Origin: KBS50 sp042666615
Lineage (GTDB): Bacteria; Actinomycetota; Actinomycetes; Mycobacteriales; Micromonosporaceae
DNA length: 64,000 bases
Assembly (NCBI RefSeq): GCF_042666615.1
Contig: NZ_JBHTDD010000010.1
Span: 124,001 to 188,000, forward strand
Direction: 5' to 3'
In this document: piece by piece, positions 7,671 through 15,792 of the stretch
Position numbering within the stretch: the first letter of the stretch is position 1
How the letters are laid out: the number at the start of each line of letters is the position of its first letter
Translations under genes and position numbers: made by a program
The notes under the pieces: model-generated
The model's database searches: none
What the model was told of the DNA's origin: nothing
The model's input: only the letters and a program-made list of their open reading frames with translations

Positions 7671-8357
7671 TCAGAGGCCGCTGAGGCGTTGGCCGGCGCG
7701 GACGACGGCCATGGCGTGGCGGTCGCCTGGGCGGCGGCCAAGCCGTTCGATGGGGCCCGAGACGCTGACCGAGGCGATCACCCGTCCGGTCCGGTCGCGG
7801 ATCGGGGCGGAGACGCTCGCCACTCCGGCCTCCCGTTCGGCAACGCTCTGCGCCCAGCCTCGGCGGCGGACCTCGGCCAGCGTGCGGCCGGTGAACTTGC
7901 ACCTCGGCAGCAGCGGCATCACCGCCTCCGGTGGCTCCCAGGCGAGTAGCACCTGTGCCGCCGACCCCGCGGTCATCGGGAGGACCGCGCCGATGGGAAC
8001 GGTGTCGCGGAGGCCGCTGGCTCGCTCGGCAGCGGCCACGCAGATGCGTTCGTCGGCTCGGCGCAGGTAGAGCTGGGCGCTTTCGCCGGTGGCGTCCCGC
8101 AGTGCGGTCAGCAGCGGCTCGGCGGCGGTGAGCAGGACATCGGGAGCGGCGTTCGCCAGTTCGCCCAGCCGGGGCCCCGGGCGCCAGCGGCCCTGGGTGT
8201 CCCGGACCAGCATGCGGTGGATCTCCAGGGCCTGAGCGAGCCGGTGCGCGGTGGCCCGGGGCAGCTTGGTGCGTTCGACGAGTTCGGCCAGGCTGGCGCC
8301 ATCCACACAGGCGGCGAGGATCACCACCGCCTTGTCGAGGACGCCGACACCGCTCAT
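7671..8357 (-). CDS. ndgR: IclR-family regulator, NdgR type
   Basis: A 228-residue IclR-type transcription factor. The N-terminal winged helix-turn-helix (about residues 5-60: VLDKAVVILAACVDGASLAELVERT then LPRATAHRLAQAL) is followed by the effector-binding domain ending VSVSGPIERLG. Position, divergent from leuC with 49 bases between starts, is the hallmark of NdgR (AreB in Streptomyces), which controls leucine and other amino-acid biosynthesis genes and, in some species, antibiotic production. The start at ATG 8357 fits the length of the family; an in-frame upstream ATG at 8369 is less likely. The 3' end runs into a C-rich tract and palindrome E2. Confidence 0.92.
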   Translation of the reverse strand: MSGVGVLDKAVVILAACVDGASLAELVERTKLPRATAHRLAQALEIHRMLVRDTQGRWRPGPRLGELANAAPDVLLTAAEPLLTALRDATGESAQLYLRRADERICVAAAERASGLRDTVPIGAVLPMTAGSAAQVLLAWEPPEAVMPLLPRCKFTGRTLAEVRRRGWAQSVAEREAGVASVSAPIRDRTGRVIASVSVSGPIERLGRRPGDRHAMAVVRAGQRLSGL

Positions 8358-8394
8358 ACTGTGTCCCACAAGCCGAAACTTACCTCCCAGAATT

Positions 8395-8400
8395 TAGGAT
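8395..8400 (+). promoter_or_regulatory. Candidate -10 of a leaderless leuC promoter
   Basis: TAGGAT ends six bases before the leuC ATG, the spacing expected when transcription begins at the A of the start codon. No ribosome site is visible before leuC, and the whole space to ndgR is 49 bases. A recognisable -35 is lacking. A partly paired inverted repeat (GTGTCCCAC at 8361 and GTGGGAGACAC at 8410) frames the gap and could be the NdgR operator. Confidence 0.4.
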
Positions 8401-8406
8401 GTCCAG

Positions 8407-9861
8407 ATGGTGGGAGACACTCCACAGCCGCCGGGTCCACAGACGCTGGCCGAGAAGGTCTGGGACGCCCACGTGGTGCGGTCCGCGGCCGGCGAACCCG
8501 ACCTGCTCTACATCGACCTGCACCTGTTGCACGAGGTGACGAGCCCGCAGGCGTTCGACGGGCTGCGCGCCGCGCGGCGCCGGGTCCGTCGCCCCGACCT
8601 CACCCTCGCCACCGAGGACCACAACACCCCCACCGGGTACGCGGACCCGCAGGCGCACGGTCGCCGCGGTGACCTGAGCACGGTGACCGACCTGACCTCT
8701 CGGACCCAGCTCGCGACGCTGCGCCGCAACTGCGCCGAGTTCGGCGTCCGCCTGCATCAACTCGGCGACGAGCAGCAGGGCATCGTGCACGTGATAGGCC
8801 CACAACTCGGCCTCACCCAGCCGGGGATGACCGTGGTCTGCGGTGATTCGCACACCGCCACCCACGGCGCGTTCGGCGCACTGGCGTTCGGCATCGGCAC
8901 CAGCGAGGTCGAGCACGTGCTGGCTACGCAGACCCTGCCGCAGCAGCGCCCCAGGACGATGGCGGTCACCGTGACCGGGCACCTCGCTCCCGGGGTCACC
9001 GCCAAGGACCTCGTCCTCGCGCTGATCGCCCAGGTAGGCACCGGCGGTGGTCGGGGACACGTGGTGGAGTACCGCGGCGAGGCGATCCGGGCGCTGTCCA
9101 TGGAGGGCCGGATGACGGTGGCGAACATGTCCATCGAGTGGGGCGCCAAGGCCGGCATGATCGCACCGGACGAGACCACCTTCGGCTACCTGCGCGGTCG
9201 CCGGCACGCCCCTACGGGCGAGAGCTGGGACGCCGCCGTCGAGTACTGGCGCGGCCTGGCCACCGACCCGGACGCCCGGTTCGACGCCGAGGTACGGCTG
9301 GACGCCAGCCGGATCAGCCCGTTCGTCACCTGGGGCACCAACCCGGGCCAGGGTTCGGCGCTGGACGGCGCGGTGCCCGACCCCGCCGACTTCGACTCCG
9401 CCGAGGACCGGGCGGCCGCCCAGCGCGCCCTCGAGTACATGGACCTGCGTCCTGGTACGCCGCTGCGTTCGGTGCCGGTCGACGTGGTCTTCGTCGGCTC
9501 GTGCACCAATGGGCGGCTGGAGGACCTGCGGGCCGCGGCCGACGTGCTGCGTGGTCACCGGGTCGCCGACGGCGTACGGATGCTCGTGGTGCCCGGCTCG
9601 GCGGCGGTGCGCGAGGCCGCCGAGGCCGAGGGACTGGACAAGGTGTTCAGCGACGCCGGAGCCGAGTGGCGGTTCGCCGGCTGTTCCATGTGTCTGGGCA
9701 TGAACCCGGACACGTTGCGGCCGGGGGAGCGGTCCGCGTCCACCTCCAACCGCAACTTCGAGGGTCGCCAGGGCCGGGGCGGCCGCACCCACCTGGTGTC
9801 GCCACCGGTCGCCGCGGCCACCGCCGTGGCTGGCCGGCTGGCCGCGCCGGCGGATCTGTAG
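8407..9861 (+). CDS. leuC: 3-isopropylmalate dehydratase large subunit
   Basis: A 484-residue aconitase-family subunit that, with LeuD, isomerises 2- to 3-isopropylmalate in leucine synthesis. The first helix starts LAEKVWDAHVV; ATEDHNTPT, VCGDSHTATHGAFG, GSCTNGRLEDLRAA and GCSMCLGMN follow. The Cys of GSCTNG and the two in CSMC are the usual ligands of the 4Fe-4S cluster. Length is typical. leuD starts 24 bases after the stop, so the two are co-transcribed. Divergent from ndgR, its likely regulator. The lack of a ribosome site suggests leaderless translation. Confidence 0.98.
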   Translation: MVGDTPQPPGPQTLAEKVWDAHVVRSAAGEPDLLYIDLHLLHEVTSPQAFDGLRAARRRVRRPDLTLATEDHNTPTGYADPQAHGRRGDLSTVTDLTSRTQLATLRRNCAEFGVRLHQLGDEQQGIVHVIGPQLGLTQPGMTVVCGDSHTATHGAFGALAFGIGTSEVEHVLATQTLPQQRPRTMAVTVTGHLAPGVTAKDLVLALIAQVGTGGGRGHVVEYRGEAIRALSMEGRMTVANMSIEWGAKAGMIAPDETTFGYLRGRRHAPTGESWDAAVEYWRGLATDPDARFDAEVRLDASRISPFVTWGTNPGQGSALDGAVPDPADFDSAEDRAAAQRALEYMDLRPGTPLRSVPVDVVFVGSCTNGRLEDLRAAADVLRGHRVADGVRMLVVPGSAAVREAAEAEGLDKVFSDAGAEWRFAGCSMCLGMNPDTLRPGERSASTSNRNFEGRQGRGGRTHLVSPPVAAATAVAGRLAAPADL

Positions 9862-9884
9862 CTCAAGACACCAGAAGGGCAGAC

Positions 9885-10472
9885 ATGGAAAGGCTCACCA
9901 CCCACACCGGTACGGCGATGCCGCTTCGCCGATCCAATGTGGATACAGATCAGATAGTGCCGGCCGTCTATCTCAAGCGGGTCACCAGGACCGGGTTTGC
10001 CGACGCCCTGTTCGACTCCTGGCGGCAGGACCCGGAATTCGTGTTCAACGATCCCGCCCATTCCGGCGCGTCGATCCTGGTGGCCGGTCCCGACTTCGGC
10101 ACCGGCTCGTCCCGGCAGCATGCCGTGTGGGCGCTACGGGACTGGGGATTCCGCGCGGTCCTGTCGCCGCGCTTCGGCGACATCTTCCGGGGAAACGCCC
10201 TCAAGGAAGGGCTGCTGCCGGTCGAACTGGAACTGCCCGCGATCGAGGACCTGTGGGCAATCGTGGAGCGCGAGCCGACCACCCCGATCACGGTCGACCT
10301 GGTCGAGCGGGAAGTCCGGGTGGCCGAGCTGACGTGGCCGTTCCCCATCGACGACTTCAACCGCTGGCGCCTCATGGAGGGGCTGGACGACATTGGACTC
10401 ACACTTCGCCACGAGTCCTTGATCAGGAAGTTTGAGGACGTCCGACCGGCCATCCTGCCGACGGTTGGGTGA
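9885..10472 (+). CDS. leuD: 3-isopropylmalate dehydratase small subunit
   Basis: A 195-residue swivel-domain subunit partnering LeuC. Conserved text includes RSNVDTDQIVPAVYLKRV near the N-terminus, GPDFGTGSSRQHAVWAL (substrate-binding Ser region), FGDIFRGNALKEGLLPVEL and FDDFNRWRLMEGLDDIGLTL-like sequence near the end. ATG at 9885 follows AGAAGGGC, a usable ribosome site. It lies 24 bases after leuC and is followed by a 215-base gap before hupB that carries the hupB promoter, so leuCD is probably its own operon. Confidence 0.98.
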   Translation: MERLTTHTGTAMPLRRSNVDTDQIVPAVYLKRVTRTGFADALFDSWRQDPEFVFNDPAHSGASILVAGPDFGTGSSRQHAVWALRDWGFRAVLSPRFGDIFRGNALKEGLLPVELELPAIEDLWAIVEREPTTPITVDLVEREVRVAELTWPFPIDDFNRWRLMEGLDDIGLTLRHESLIRKFEDVRPAILPTVG

Positions 10473-10609
10473 CCGCGGACCCGGGCGTCGGGTGGTGTCC
10501 CCGTCCCGCTCGGGCCCGGATTCCCTGTGCTGTCACGCCTTCCGGGTGCCCTACGCCGAGCCGGTCGACGAAATCCGTTGCGACACAAGGGATTTTTTCG
10601 ACCAGATGT

Positions 10610-10638
10610 TTGTGTCTGCGGGGCGCAGGGCATACGGT
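10610..10638 (+). promoter_or_regulatory. Candidate hupB promoter
   Basis: TTGTGT (10610-10615), a 17-base spacer and TACGGT (10633-10638) lie in the most AT-rich part of the leuD-hupB gap, about 50 bases before the hupB start. The -35 is weak. Confidence 0.4.
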
Positions 10639-10687
10639 GCGCGCAGAATGGCTCGCGTTGAGTCCAGTTGCACATCGGGAGGAAGTC

Positions 10688-11203
10688 GTGAACAAGGCCG
10701 AGCTCATCGAGGCGTTGACTGATCGCCTCGGGGACCGGAAGACGGCGACGTCGGCGCTCGACGCGGTCCTGGCTGAGATTCAGGCGGCCGTGGCCAAGGG
10801 CGACCGGGTGGCGATCACCGGCTTCGGTGCCTTCGAAAAGCGGGTCCGTGGTGCGCGAACAGCGCGCAACCCGCGTACCGGGGAACCGGTGAAGGTCAAG
10901 AAGACGTCCGTCCCGGCCTTCAAGCCGGGTACGGGCTTCAAGGAGATGGTGGCCAGCGGCAAGGTGCCGAAGGCCACGGGGGCGGCGAAGAAGGCGTCCG
11001 GTGGCACCAAGTCCACCGGCACCAAGGCGACGAAGGCGGCGACCAAGACCACCGCCGCCAAGAAGGCCACCGCCAAGAAGACCACCGCGAAGAAGACCAC
11101 CAGCAAGGCGACGGCGGCGAAGAAGACCACCAGCAAGGCGACCGGGGCCAAGAAGTCCGCGTCCGCGAAGAAGGCGCCGGCCAAGAAGGCCGCGCGCCGC
11201 TGA
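10688..11203 (+). CDS. hupB: Histone-like DNA-binding protein HU with Lys/Ala tail
   Basis: A 171-residue nucleoid protein. Residues 1-92 are a normal HU fold (NKAELIEALTDRLGD, then GFGAFEKRVRGARTARNPRTGE, the DNA-intercalating arm region, then VPAFKPGTGFKE). Residues 100-171 are a basic tail built from repeats of KKTTAK, KKTTSKAT and KKAPAKKAARR, like eukaryotic histone H1 tails and mycobacterial HupB. The tail binds DNA strongly and is modified by acetylation in mycobacteria. GTG at 10688 follows GGGAGG. Strongly expressed in relatives; a perfect terminator hairpin follows the stop. Confidence 0.97.
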   Translation: MNKAELIEALTDRLGDRKTATSALDAVLAEIQAAVAKGDRVAITGFGAFEKRVRGARTARNPRTGEPVKVKKTSVPAFKPGTGFKEMVASGKVPKATGAAKKASGGTKSTGTKATKAATKTTAAKKATAKKTTAKKTTSKATAAKKTTSKATGAKKSASAKKAPAKKAARR

Positions 11204-11211
11204 GTACGAGG

Positions 11212-11255
11212 AAGGGCCCTCCGCCGACGGGAACGCGTTGGCGGAGGGCCCTTCT
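11212..11255 (+). terminator. hupB terminator
   Basis: Arms 11212-11225 and 11240-11253 pair over 14 bases (AAGGGCCCTCCGCC with its complement) around a 14-base loop, eight bases after the hupB stop. It also lies downstream of the convergent mutT1 end (11317), so it may serve both. Confidence 0.85.
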
Positions 11256-11316
11256 CCGCGGTCCGGGTCCTCGGATCCAGCCGCCGTGCACCCAGCCCGG
11301 CGGTGGGACGAGCGGG

Positions 11317-12234
11317 TCAGTCCGGCGGTGGGATGAGCCGGTCAGCCCCGACCAGGCGGTCACCCGCGAACGCCAGCAGCCAACCGGTGCCCTTCGGGGT
11401 GCGGTGGTCGCCGGCCGCGCCCACCGGGGCGCCGACCGCCGCGAGCCGGTCCAATGCCGGCGGCAGCACTTTTCCCTGGCTGCACACCGTCACCGGTTGC
11501 CCGTCCAGTGCCAGCTCGATCAGCCGGGCGGTGGCCGCCCCGACCCGGTCGCCGGCATCCTGGCCGGGCCGGGGTTCGGCGAAGTCGGAGTCCACCTCGA
11601 TCGGAAGGTCCAGCGACGCCGCCAGCGGCGCCAACGTCTGCACGCACCGCAGCGCGGCGGCCGACAGCAGCCGACGCGGTCCGCAGAGCGCCAGCAACGG
11701 CGCCAGGGCGGCGGCCTGCCGGCGTCCGTCGTCGTCCAGCGCCCGCGCGGTGTCCGGGCCGGTCCAGGTGCCCCGCCGGTACGCGCTGGCGTGCCGGGCC
11801 ACGGTCACCTCGACGGTTACCGCGGGCAGCGCCGCGAAGGCACGCAGAACCTGGGCATCGTGCGGATAACTGACGAGCTCGCTGGCTTGGGCGACCGGCA
11901 GCCAGCGGAGCTGGTCCACCTCGACGTGCGGCTGGAACCCGCCCGAGCCGCCCGCCCGCATGGACCAGAAGTCGACCCGTTTCGGTCGGCCCTGACTGAC
12001 GTACCGCACGGTAGGCAACCGGATCTGCGGTACGGCCCGTACGTCGGCCTCCTCGGCGACCTCCCGGACGGCGGCGAGGAGCGGATGTTCCCCCGGATCC
12101 AGCTTGCCCTTGGGTAACGACCAGTCGTCGTAGCGCGGGCGATGCACCAGACAGACCTCGGTGCCGCCGTTCACCGGCCGGTGCACGACACCGCCGGCCG
12201 CGCGGATCGGGTTCACCGCGGCAGCCTCGCGCAC
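11317..12234 (-). CDS. mutT1: MutT1-like Nudix hydrolase fused to histidine phosphatase domain
   Basis: A 305-residue two-domain protein. Residues 10-140 are a Nudix domain with the box LPKGKLDPGEHPLLAAVREV continuing AEEADV. Residues 145-300 are a histidine-phosphatase (phosphoglycerate mutase-like) domain starting TVARHASA, the RH signature. In mycobacteria MutT1 of this build removes 8-oxo-GTP and diadenosine polyphosphates, protecting against oxidised nucleotides. Start GTG 12234; an alternative GTG is nearby. It lies downstream of ppk on the same strand with a 111-base gap, the same pair order as in M. tuberculosis, linking nucleotide sanitation with polyphosphate metabolism. Confidence 0.93.
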   Translation of the reverse strand: MREAAAVNPIRAAGGVVHRPVNGGTEVCLVHRPRYDDWSLPKGKLDPGEHPLLAAVREVAEEADVRAVPQIRLPTVRYVSQGRPKRVDFWSMRAGGSGGFQPHVEVDQLRWLPVAQASELVSYPHDAQVLRAFAALPAVTVEVTVARHASAYRRGTWTGPDTARALDDDGRRQAAALAPLLALCGPRRLLSAAALRCVQTLAPLAASLDLPIEVDSDFAEPRPGQDAGDRVGAATARLIELALDGQPVTVCSQGKVLPPALDRLAAVGAPVGAAGDHRTPKGTGWLLAFAGDRLVGADRLIPPPD

Positions 12235-12345
12235 CGCGTCATGGGCGACCGCCCGTCCCCGAGGAGCGCGGCCACCCAGCCACGGAAATGCTCGCTGACC
12301 TGGTATGTCGGCTCCCTCGCCAGCATGTTTGGCTCAGCCTAGCCC

Positions 12346-14721
12346 TCAGGCGGTGGCCGGCTGGGCCGCCTCGCCCTCGATCCGCCGCAGCAGGAGTTCC
12401 TGCAGGTGCGCCAACGGCCGTTCGGGGGTGCTCGCGCGCCGGTGCCAGCGTCCGTCGGCGGCCAGGTCGAACGCCTCGACATCCTCGCCCATCGCGGTCG
12501 TCATCAGGTGGTCCAGTTCCGCCCGGGCTACCGGGTCGGTGACGTTTACCAGGGCCTCGACCCGGCGGTCCAGGTTGCGGTGCATCAGGTCGGCCGAGCC
12601 GATCCAACACTCGCCGGCGCCGTCGTTGCCGAACCGGAAGATCCGCGAGTGTTCGAGGAACCGGCCGAGGATCGAGCGGACCCGGATGTTCTCCGACAGC
12701 CCGGGCACCCCCGGGCGCAGCGCGCACATGCCCCGGATAAGCAGATCCACATGTACGCCGGCCCGGGACGCCCGGTAGAGTGCGTCGATCATCTCCTCGT
12801 CCACCAGTGCGTTGACCTTCATCTGGACCATGCCCCGCTGGCCAAGCCGGGTGTGCGCGACCTCCCGCTCGATCCGCTCGATCAGCCCGCTGCGGATGCC
12901 GTGCGGCGCCACCAACAGCCGGCGGTACGCGGTCTGCCTGCTGTACCCGGTGAGCACGTTGAACAGGTCGGTCAGGTCGGCGCCAACCGCCGGATCGGCG
13001 GTCAACATGCCGAAGTCCTCGTACAGCCGGGCGGTCTTGCTGTGGTAGTTGCCGGTGCCGATGTGGCAGTAGCGGCGGATCTGGTTGCCCTCCTGGCGCA
13101 CCACCAGCGCCGTCTTGCAGTGCGTCTTCAGGCCGACGAGGCCGTAGACCACGTGGCAGCCGGCCTGTTCCAGCACTCGCGCCCAGCCGATGTTGGCCTG
13201 TTCGTCGAACCGTGCCTTGATCTCGACAAGCACCACCACCTGCTTGCCGGCGGCGGCCGCCTCGGTCAACGCGTCCACGATCGGGGAGTCGCCACTGGTC
13301 CGGTAGAGCGTCTGCTTGATCGCCAGCACCTGGGGGTCCGCGGCGGCCTGCTCGATGAAGCGCTGCACGCTTGTGGAGAACGAATGGTAAGGGTGGTGCA
13401 CCAGCACGTCGCCGTCGCGCAGGGTGGCGAAGACGCTGCGCGGCACCTCGCCCTCGACCAGGCGCGGATGGGTCGCCGGGACGAACGGGCGGTCCTTGAG
13501 ATCGGACCGGTCGCACGCCTCGTACACCTGCCATAGCGAGGCCAGGTCCAGCAGGCCGGGCACCCGCAACACGTCGTGGCTGTCCATGTCCAGCTCGCGG
13601 ACCAGAAGTTCCAGCACATGGTCCGAGATCGAGGCGTCCACCTCGAGCCGGACCGGCGGCCCGAACCGCCGCTGCGCCAGTTCCCGCTCCAGCGCCTGCA
13701 GCAGGTCCTCGTCTCGGTCCTCGTCGACCTCCACCTCGGCGTTGCGGGTCACCCGGAACAGGTGGCACTCGACCACCCGCATGCCGGAGAACAGCTGGCT
13801 GAGGTGGGTGGCGATGAGGTCCTCCACCGGCAGGAAGCGATAGCCGGGAGCGTCCCGGTCCACCCGGACGAACCGGGGGACGTTGTTCGGCACCTTGACC
13901 CGGGCGAACAGCTCCGGCCCGCCGTCCGGGTCGCGGACCGTCACAGCCAGGCTGAGCGACCGCCCCGAGATGTACGGGAACGGGTGCGCCGGGTCCACCG
14001 CGAGCGGGGTGAGCACCGGGAAGATGTGTTCCCGGAAGTAGGTGCTCAGCCGTTCCCGCTCGACCGGTCCCAGGTCGCTCCAGCGCTGCAGGTGGATGTC
14101 CTCGGCGGCCAGCCGGGGCAGCACGTCATCGACGAAGCAGCGGGCGTGCCGGGCCACCAGATCGGCGGTCTGCTCGGCGATGCGTTCCAGTTGGGTCCGC
14201 AGCGGCAGCCGGTCGCCGCCACGCACCGGCAGCCCCGCCTGTAGCCGACGTTTCAACCCGGCCACCCGGACCATGTAGAACTCGTCCAGATTGCTGGCGA
14301 AGATGGCCAGGAACTTCGCCCGTTCCAGCAGCGGCGTGGTCTGGTCCTCGGCCAGGCAGAGCACCCGGGCGTTGAAGTCGAGCCAGGAAAGCTCGCGGTT
14401 GAGGAACCGGTCGTCGGGCAGCGGAGCGGGTGGCGGCGGCAGGTCGTCCCCGGACACCGGGCCGTCGTCGGGTGGCGGCGGCGGTAGCTCGTCCCCGGAC
14501 ACCGGGCCGTCGTCGGGCAGCGGCGGCAGGTCGTCCCCAGACACCGGACCGTCGTCGACCGCGGTAACCGGGCCGGTGGGAGCGGCCGGCTCGGGCCGCC
14601 GGAACCGACCGTCCGGTCCGCGCCGCCGGGCGCCGTTGCCACCGCCGTTCGCGCTGGCGTCGCCGTCGGTTTCCGCGCGGTCGAGAGGGTCCGGGCCGGA
14701 ATGATCTGCGGGCGTGCTCAC
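12346..14721 (-). CDS. ppk1: Polyphosphate kinase
   Basis: A 791-residue PPK1, which polymerises the gamma-phosphate of ATP into inorganic polyphosphate and acts at the membrane. After residue 103 the sequence is canonical: FLNRELSWLDFNARVL, FASNLDEFYMVRVAG, VHHPYHSF, LVEIKARFDEQANIGWA (phospholipase-D-like motif), GLKTHCKTALVVR with the His that is phosphorylated, YCHIGTGNYHSKTARLYEDFG and IRGMCALRPGVPGLSENIRV. The first 103 residues are an unusual disordered Pro/Asp extension with three copies of DDGPVSGDDLPP. The start at GTG 14721 is the only one that keeps the whole extension; a shorter start before FLNREL cannot be excluded. Confidence 0.97.
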   Translation of the reverse strand: MSTPADHSGPDPLDRAETDGDASANGGGNGARRRGPDGRFRRPEPAAPTGPVTAVDDGPVSGDDLPPLPDDGPVSGDELPPPPPDDGPVSGDDLPPPPAPLPDDRFLNRELSWLDFNARVLCLAEDQTTPLLERAKFLAIFASNLDEFYMVRVAGLKRRLQAGLPVRGGDRLPLRTQLERIAEQTADLVARHARCFVDDVLPRLAAEDIHLQRWSDLGPVERERLSTYFREHIFPVLTPLAVDPAHPFPYISGRSLSLAVTVRDPDGGPELFARVKVPNNVPRFVRVDRDAPGYRFLPVEDLIATHLSQLFSGMRVVECHLFRVTRNAEVEVDEDRDEDLLQALERELAQRRFGPPVRLEVDASISDHVLELLVRELDMDSHDVLRVPGLLDLASLWQVYEACDRSDLKDRPFVPATHPRLVEGEVPRSVFATLRDGDVLVHHPYHSFSTSVQRFIEQAAADPQVLAIKQTLYRTSGDSPIVDALTEAAAAGKQVVVLVEIKARFDEQANIGWARVLEQAGCHVVYGLVGLKTHCKTALVVRQEGNQIRRYCHIGTGNYHSKTARLYEDFGMLTADPAVGADLTDLFNVLTGYSRQTAYRRLLVAPHGIRSGLIERIEREVAHTRLGQRGMVQMKVNALVDEEMIDALYRASRAGVHVDLLIRGMCALRPGVPGLSENIRVRSILGRFLEHSRIFRFGNDGAGECWIGSADLMHRNLDRRVEALVNVTDPVARAELDHLMTTAMGEDVEAFDLAADGRWHRRASTPERPLAHLQELLLRRIEGEAAQPATA
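14425..14556 (-). repeat. Triple tandem repeat in the ppk N-terminal extension
   Basis: Three in-frame units of 14-15 codons, each starting DDGPVSGDDLPP (the second has DELPP), differ mainly in the number of trailing prolines. They encode residues 56-99 of PPK, outside the conserved enzyme. Expansion by slippage is likely. Confidence 0.85.
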
Positions 14722-14774
14722 CGGCCCATCATGGCCCGATCCAGGTGAACGGAAAATGAACTCGACTCAGTTGA

Positions 14775-14972
14775 TCAGTCGAACGTCGGGATGGCGATGC
14801 GGCTGACGGCGCCGTCCGGGCCGTACTCCACCCGGACCCGTTGTCCCAACCGCAGCAGCCGCAACCCCGAGGCGTCGAACGCCGCCGCCGGGAAGCTGAC
14901 CTCGGAACCGTCGTCCAGCAGGAGAGTGCCAGACCTCGTCGACGGGGAGTAGGTCGCCACGGTGCCCTGCAT
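14775..14972 (-). CDS. Small cold-shock-like OB-fold protein
   Basis: A 65-residue protein starting MQGTVATYSPSTRSGTLLLD, with DGSEVSFPAAAFDASG and LRLGQRVRVEYG after it. This is the layout of a cold-shock domain (beta-barrel that binds single-stranded nucleic acid): G-TV-Y-----G-LL-DDG-EV-F. The aromatic RNP1/RNP2 residues of true CspA proteins are not clearly present, so nucleic-acid binding is uncertain. ATG at 14972 is chosen because upstream frame sequence is cofC antisense. It lies 19 bases downstream of cofC, hence likely co-transcribed with it, and is convergent to nothing; ppk starts 53 bases further on. Confidence 0.75.
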   Translation of the reverse strand: MQGTVATYSPSTRSGTLLLDDGSEVSFPAAAFDASGLRLLRLGQRVRVEYGPDGAVSRIAIPTFD

Positions 14973-14991
14973 GCGTTGCACCGTACACCGG

Positions 14992-15636
14992 TCAGCGGTG
15001 CGCCGCGGTGGCGGCGAACACCCGCCGGACCAGCGCGTTGGTGTGCCGCCCGAGGCCGAGCACCGCGGCCGCCGCCAGGTCGGCGGGGGTGTCGACGTCC
15101 CGTCGCAGGGTGGGCCAGGTGCCACGCAGCGGTTCGGCGCCGGATTCCTCGTGGGCCGTTGCCGAGCCGGCCCCGAAGCGGGGGTCCAGAGCGACGCCGG
15201 CCGGGGTGGTCAGGAGTACGGTGCCGGTGCCAGGGGTGTCGGCCACGAACCGGCGGCCGGAGGGCTCGGCCGCGGCGGCCCGCAGGGCGGCCGCCAGTTC
15301 CAGCGGGCGTAGCGCTGGCAGATCGGCCGGAAGCGCCGCAACCGGACAATCCCGGATTAACTCGGCGCCCTGCGTCACGGCGGCATTGAGGCCGCGCTCC
15401 CCGGCCTCGGGCACCACCCGGGCGCGCAGCGGCTCGAACGCCGCGGTCATCGACGCGTCGGCGACGACCAGCACCGCGGCGACCTCCGGGCAGGCCACCG
15501 CGGCCGCCACGGTGTCCTGCGCGAGGGCCAGGGCCAGCTGCTCGTGGGGCACCCCGTCGACCGCGCCACGCAACCGGGTCTTGGCCGCGTCGAGGCGCTT
15601 GACCGGCACCACCACCGTCCAGATCGGCTCAGTCAC
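14992..15636 (-). CDS. cofC: 2-phospholactate / phosphoenolpyruvate guanylyltransferase
   Basis: A 214-residue nucleotidyltransferase (CofC, called FbiD in mycobacteria) that activates 2-phospho-L-lactate or phosphoenolpyruvate with GTP for coenzyme F420 synthesis. Family text: VVPVKRLDAAKTRLRG (nucleotide-binding), ADASMTAAFEPL, GLNAAVTQGAEL, ALPADLPALRPLELA, GTGTVLLTTPAGVALDPRFG and TLRRDVDTPADLAAA. Start MTEPIWTVVVPVK at ATG 15636. Divergent from plsC (156-base gap). It stands alone here; fbiA, fbiB and fbiC are not in the window. Its presence means the organism makes F420, as expected for this family. Confidence 0.94.
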   Translation of the reverse strand: MTEPIWTVVVPVKRLDAAKTRLRGAVDGVPHEQLALALAQDTVAAAVACPEVAAVLVVADASMTAAFEPLRARVVPEAGERGLNAAVTQGAELIRDCPVAALPADLPALRPLELAAALRAAAAEPSGRRFVADTPGTGTVLLTTPAGVALDPRFGAGSATAHEESGAEPLRGTWPTLRRDVDTPADLAAAAVLGLGRHTNALVRRVFAATAAHR

Positions 15637-15792
15637 GCCTCAATCCTGCCAGCAGCCGCGATCATCCGCCGCGCCGCCGGACACCCCCTGACGGTCCAGG
15701 GTCGCCCCCGCACTGGCCGCATCCGGCGCGAGCAGGCATGATTTCGCTGCGGGCGTCGGCGGGGCGTCGCTGAAGCGGTACGACGAGGAGGC

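Noticed and set aside
8380..9792. 470-codon minus-strand open frame
   Set aside because: It is the shadow of leuC, a common effect in GC-rich DNA.
10980..11200. Repetitive DNA at the end of hupB as a separate repeat element
   Set aside because: The repeats encode the Lys/Ala tail typical of actinobacterial HupB, so they are coding.
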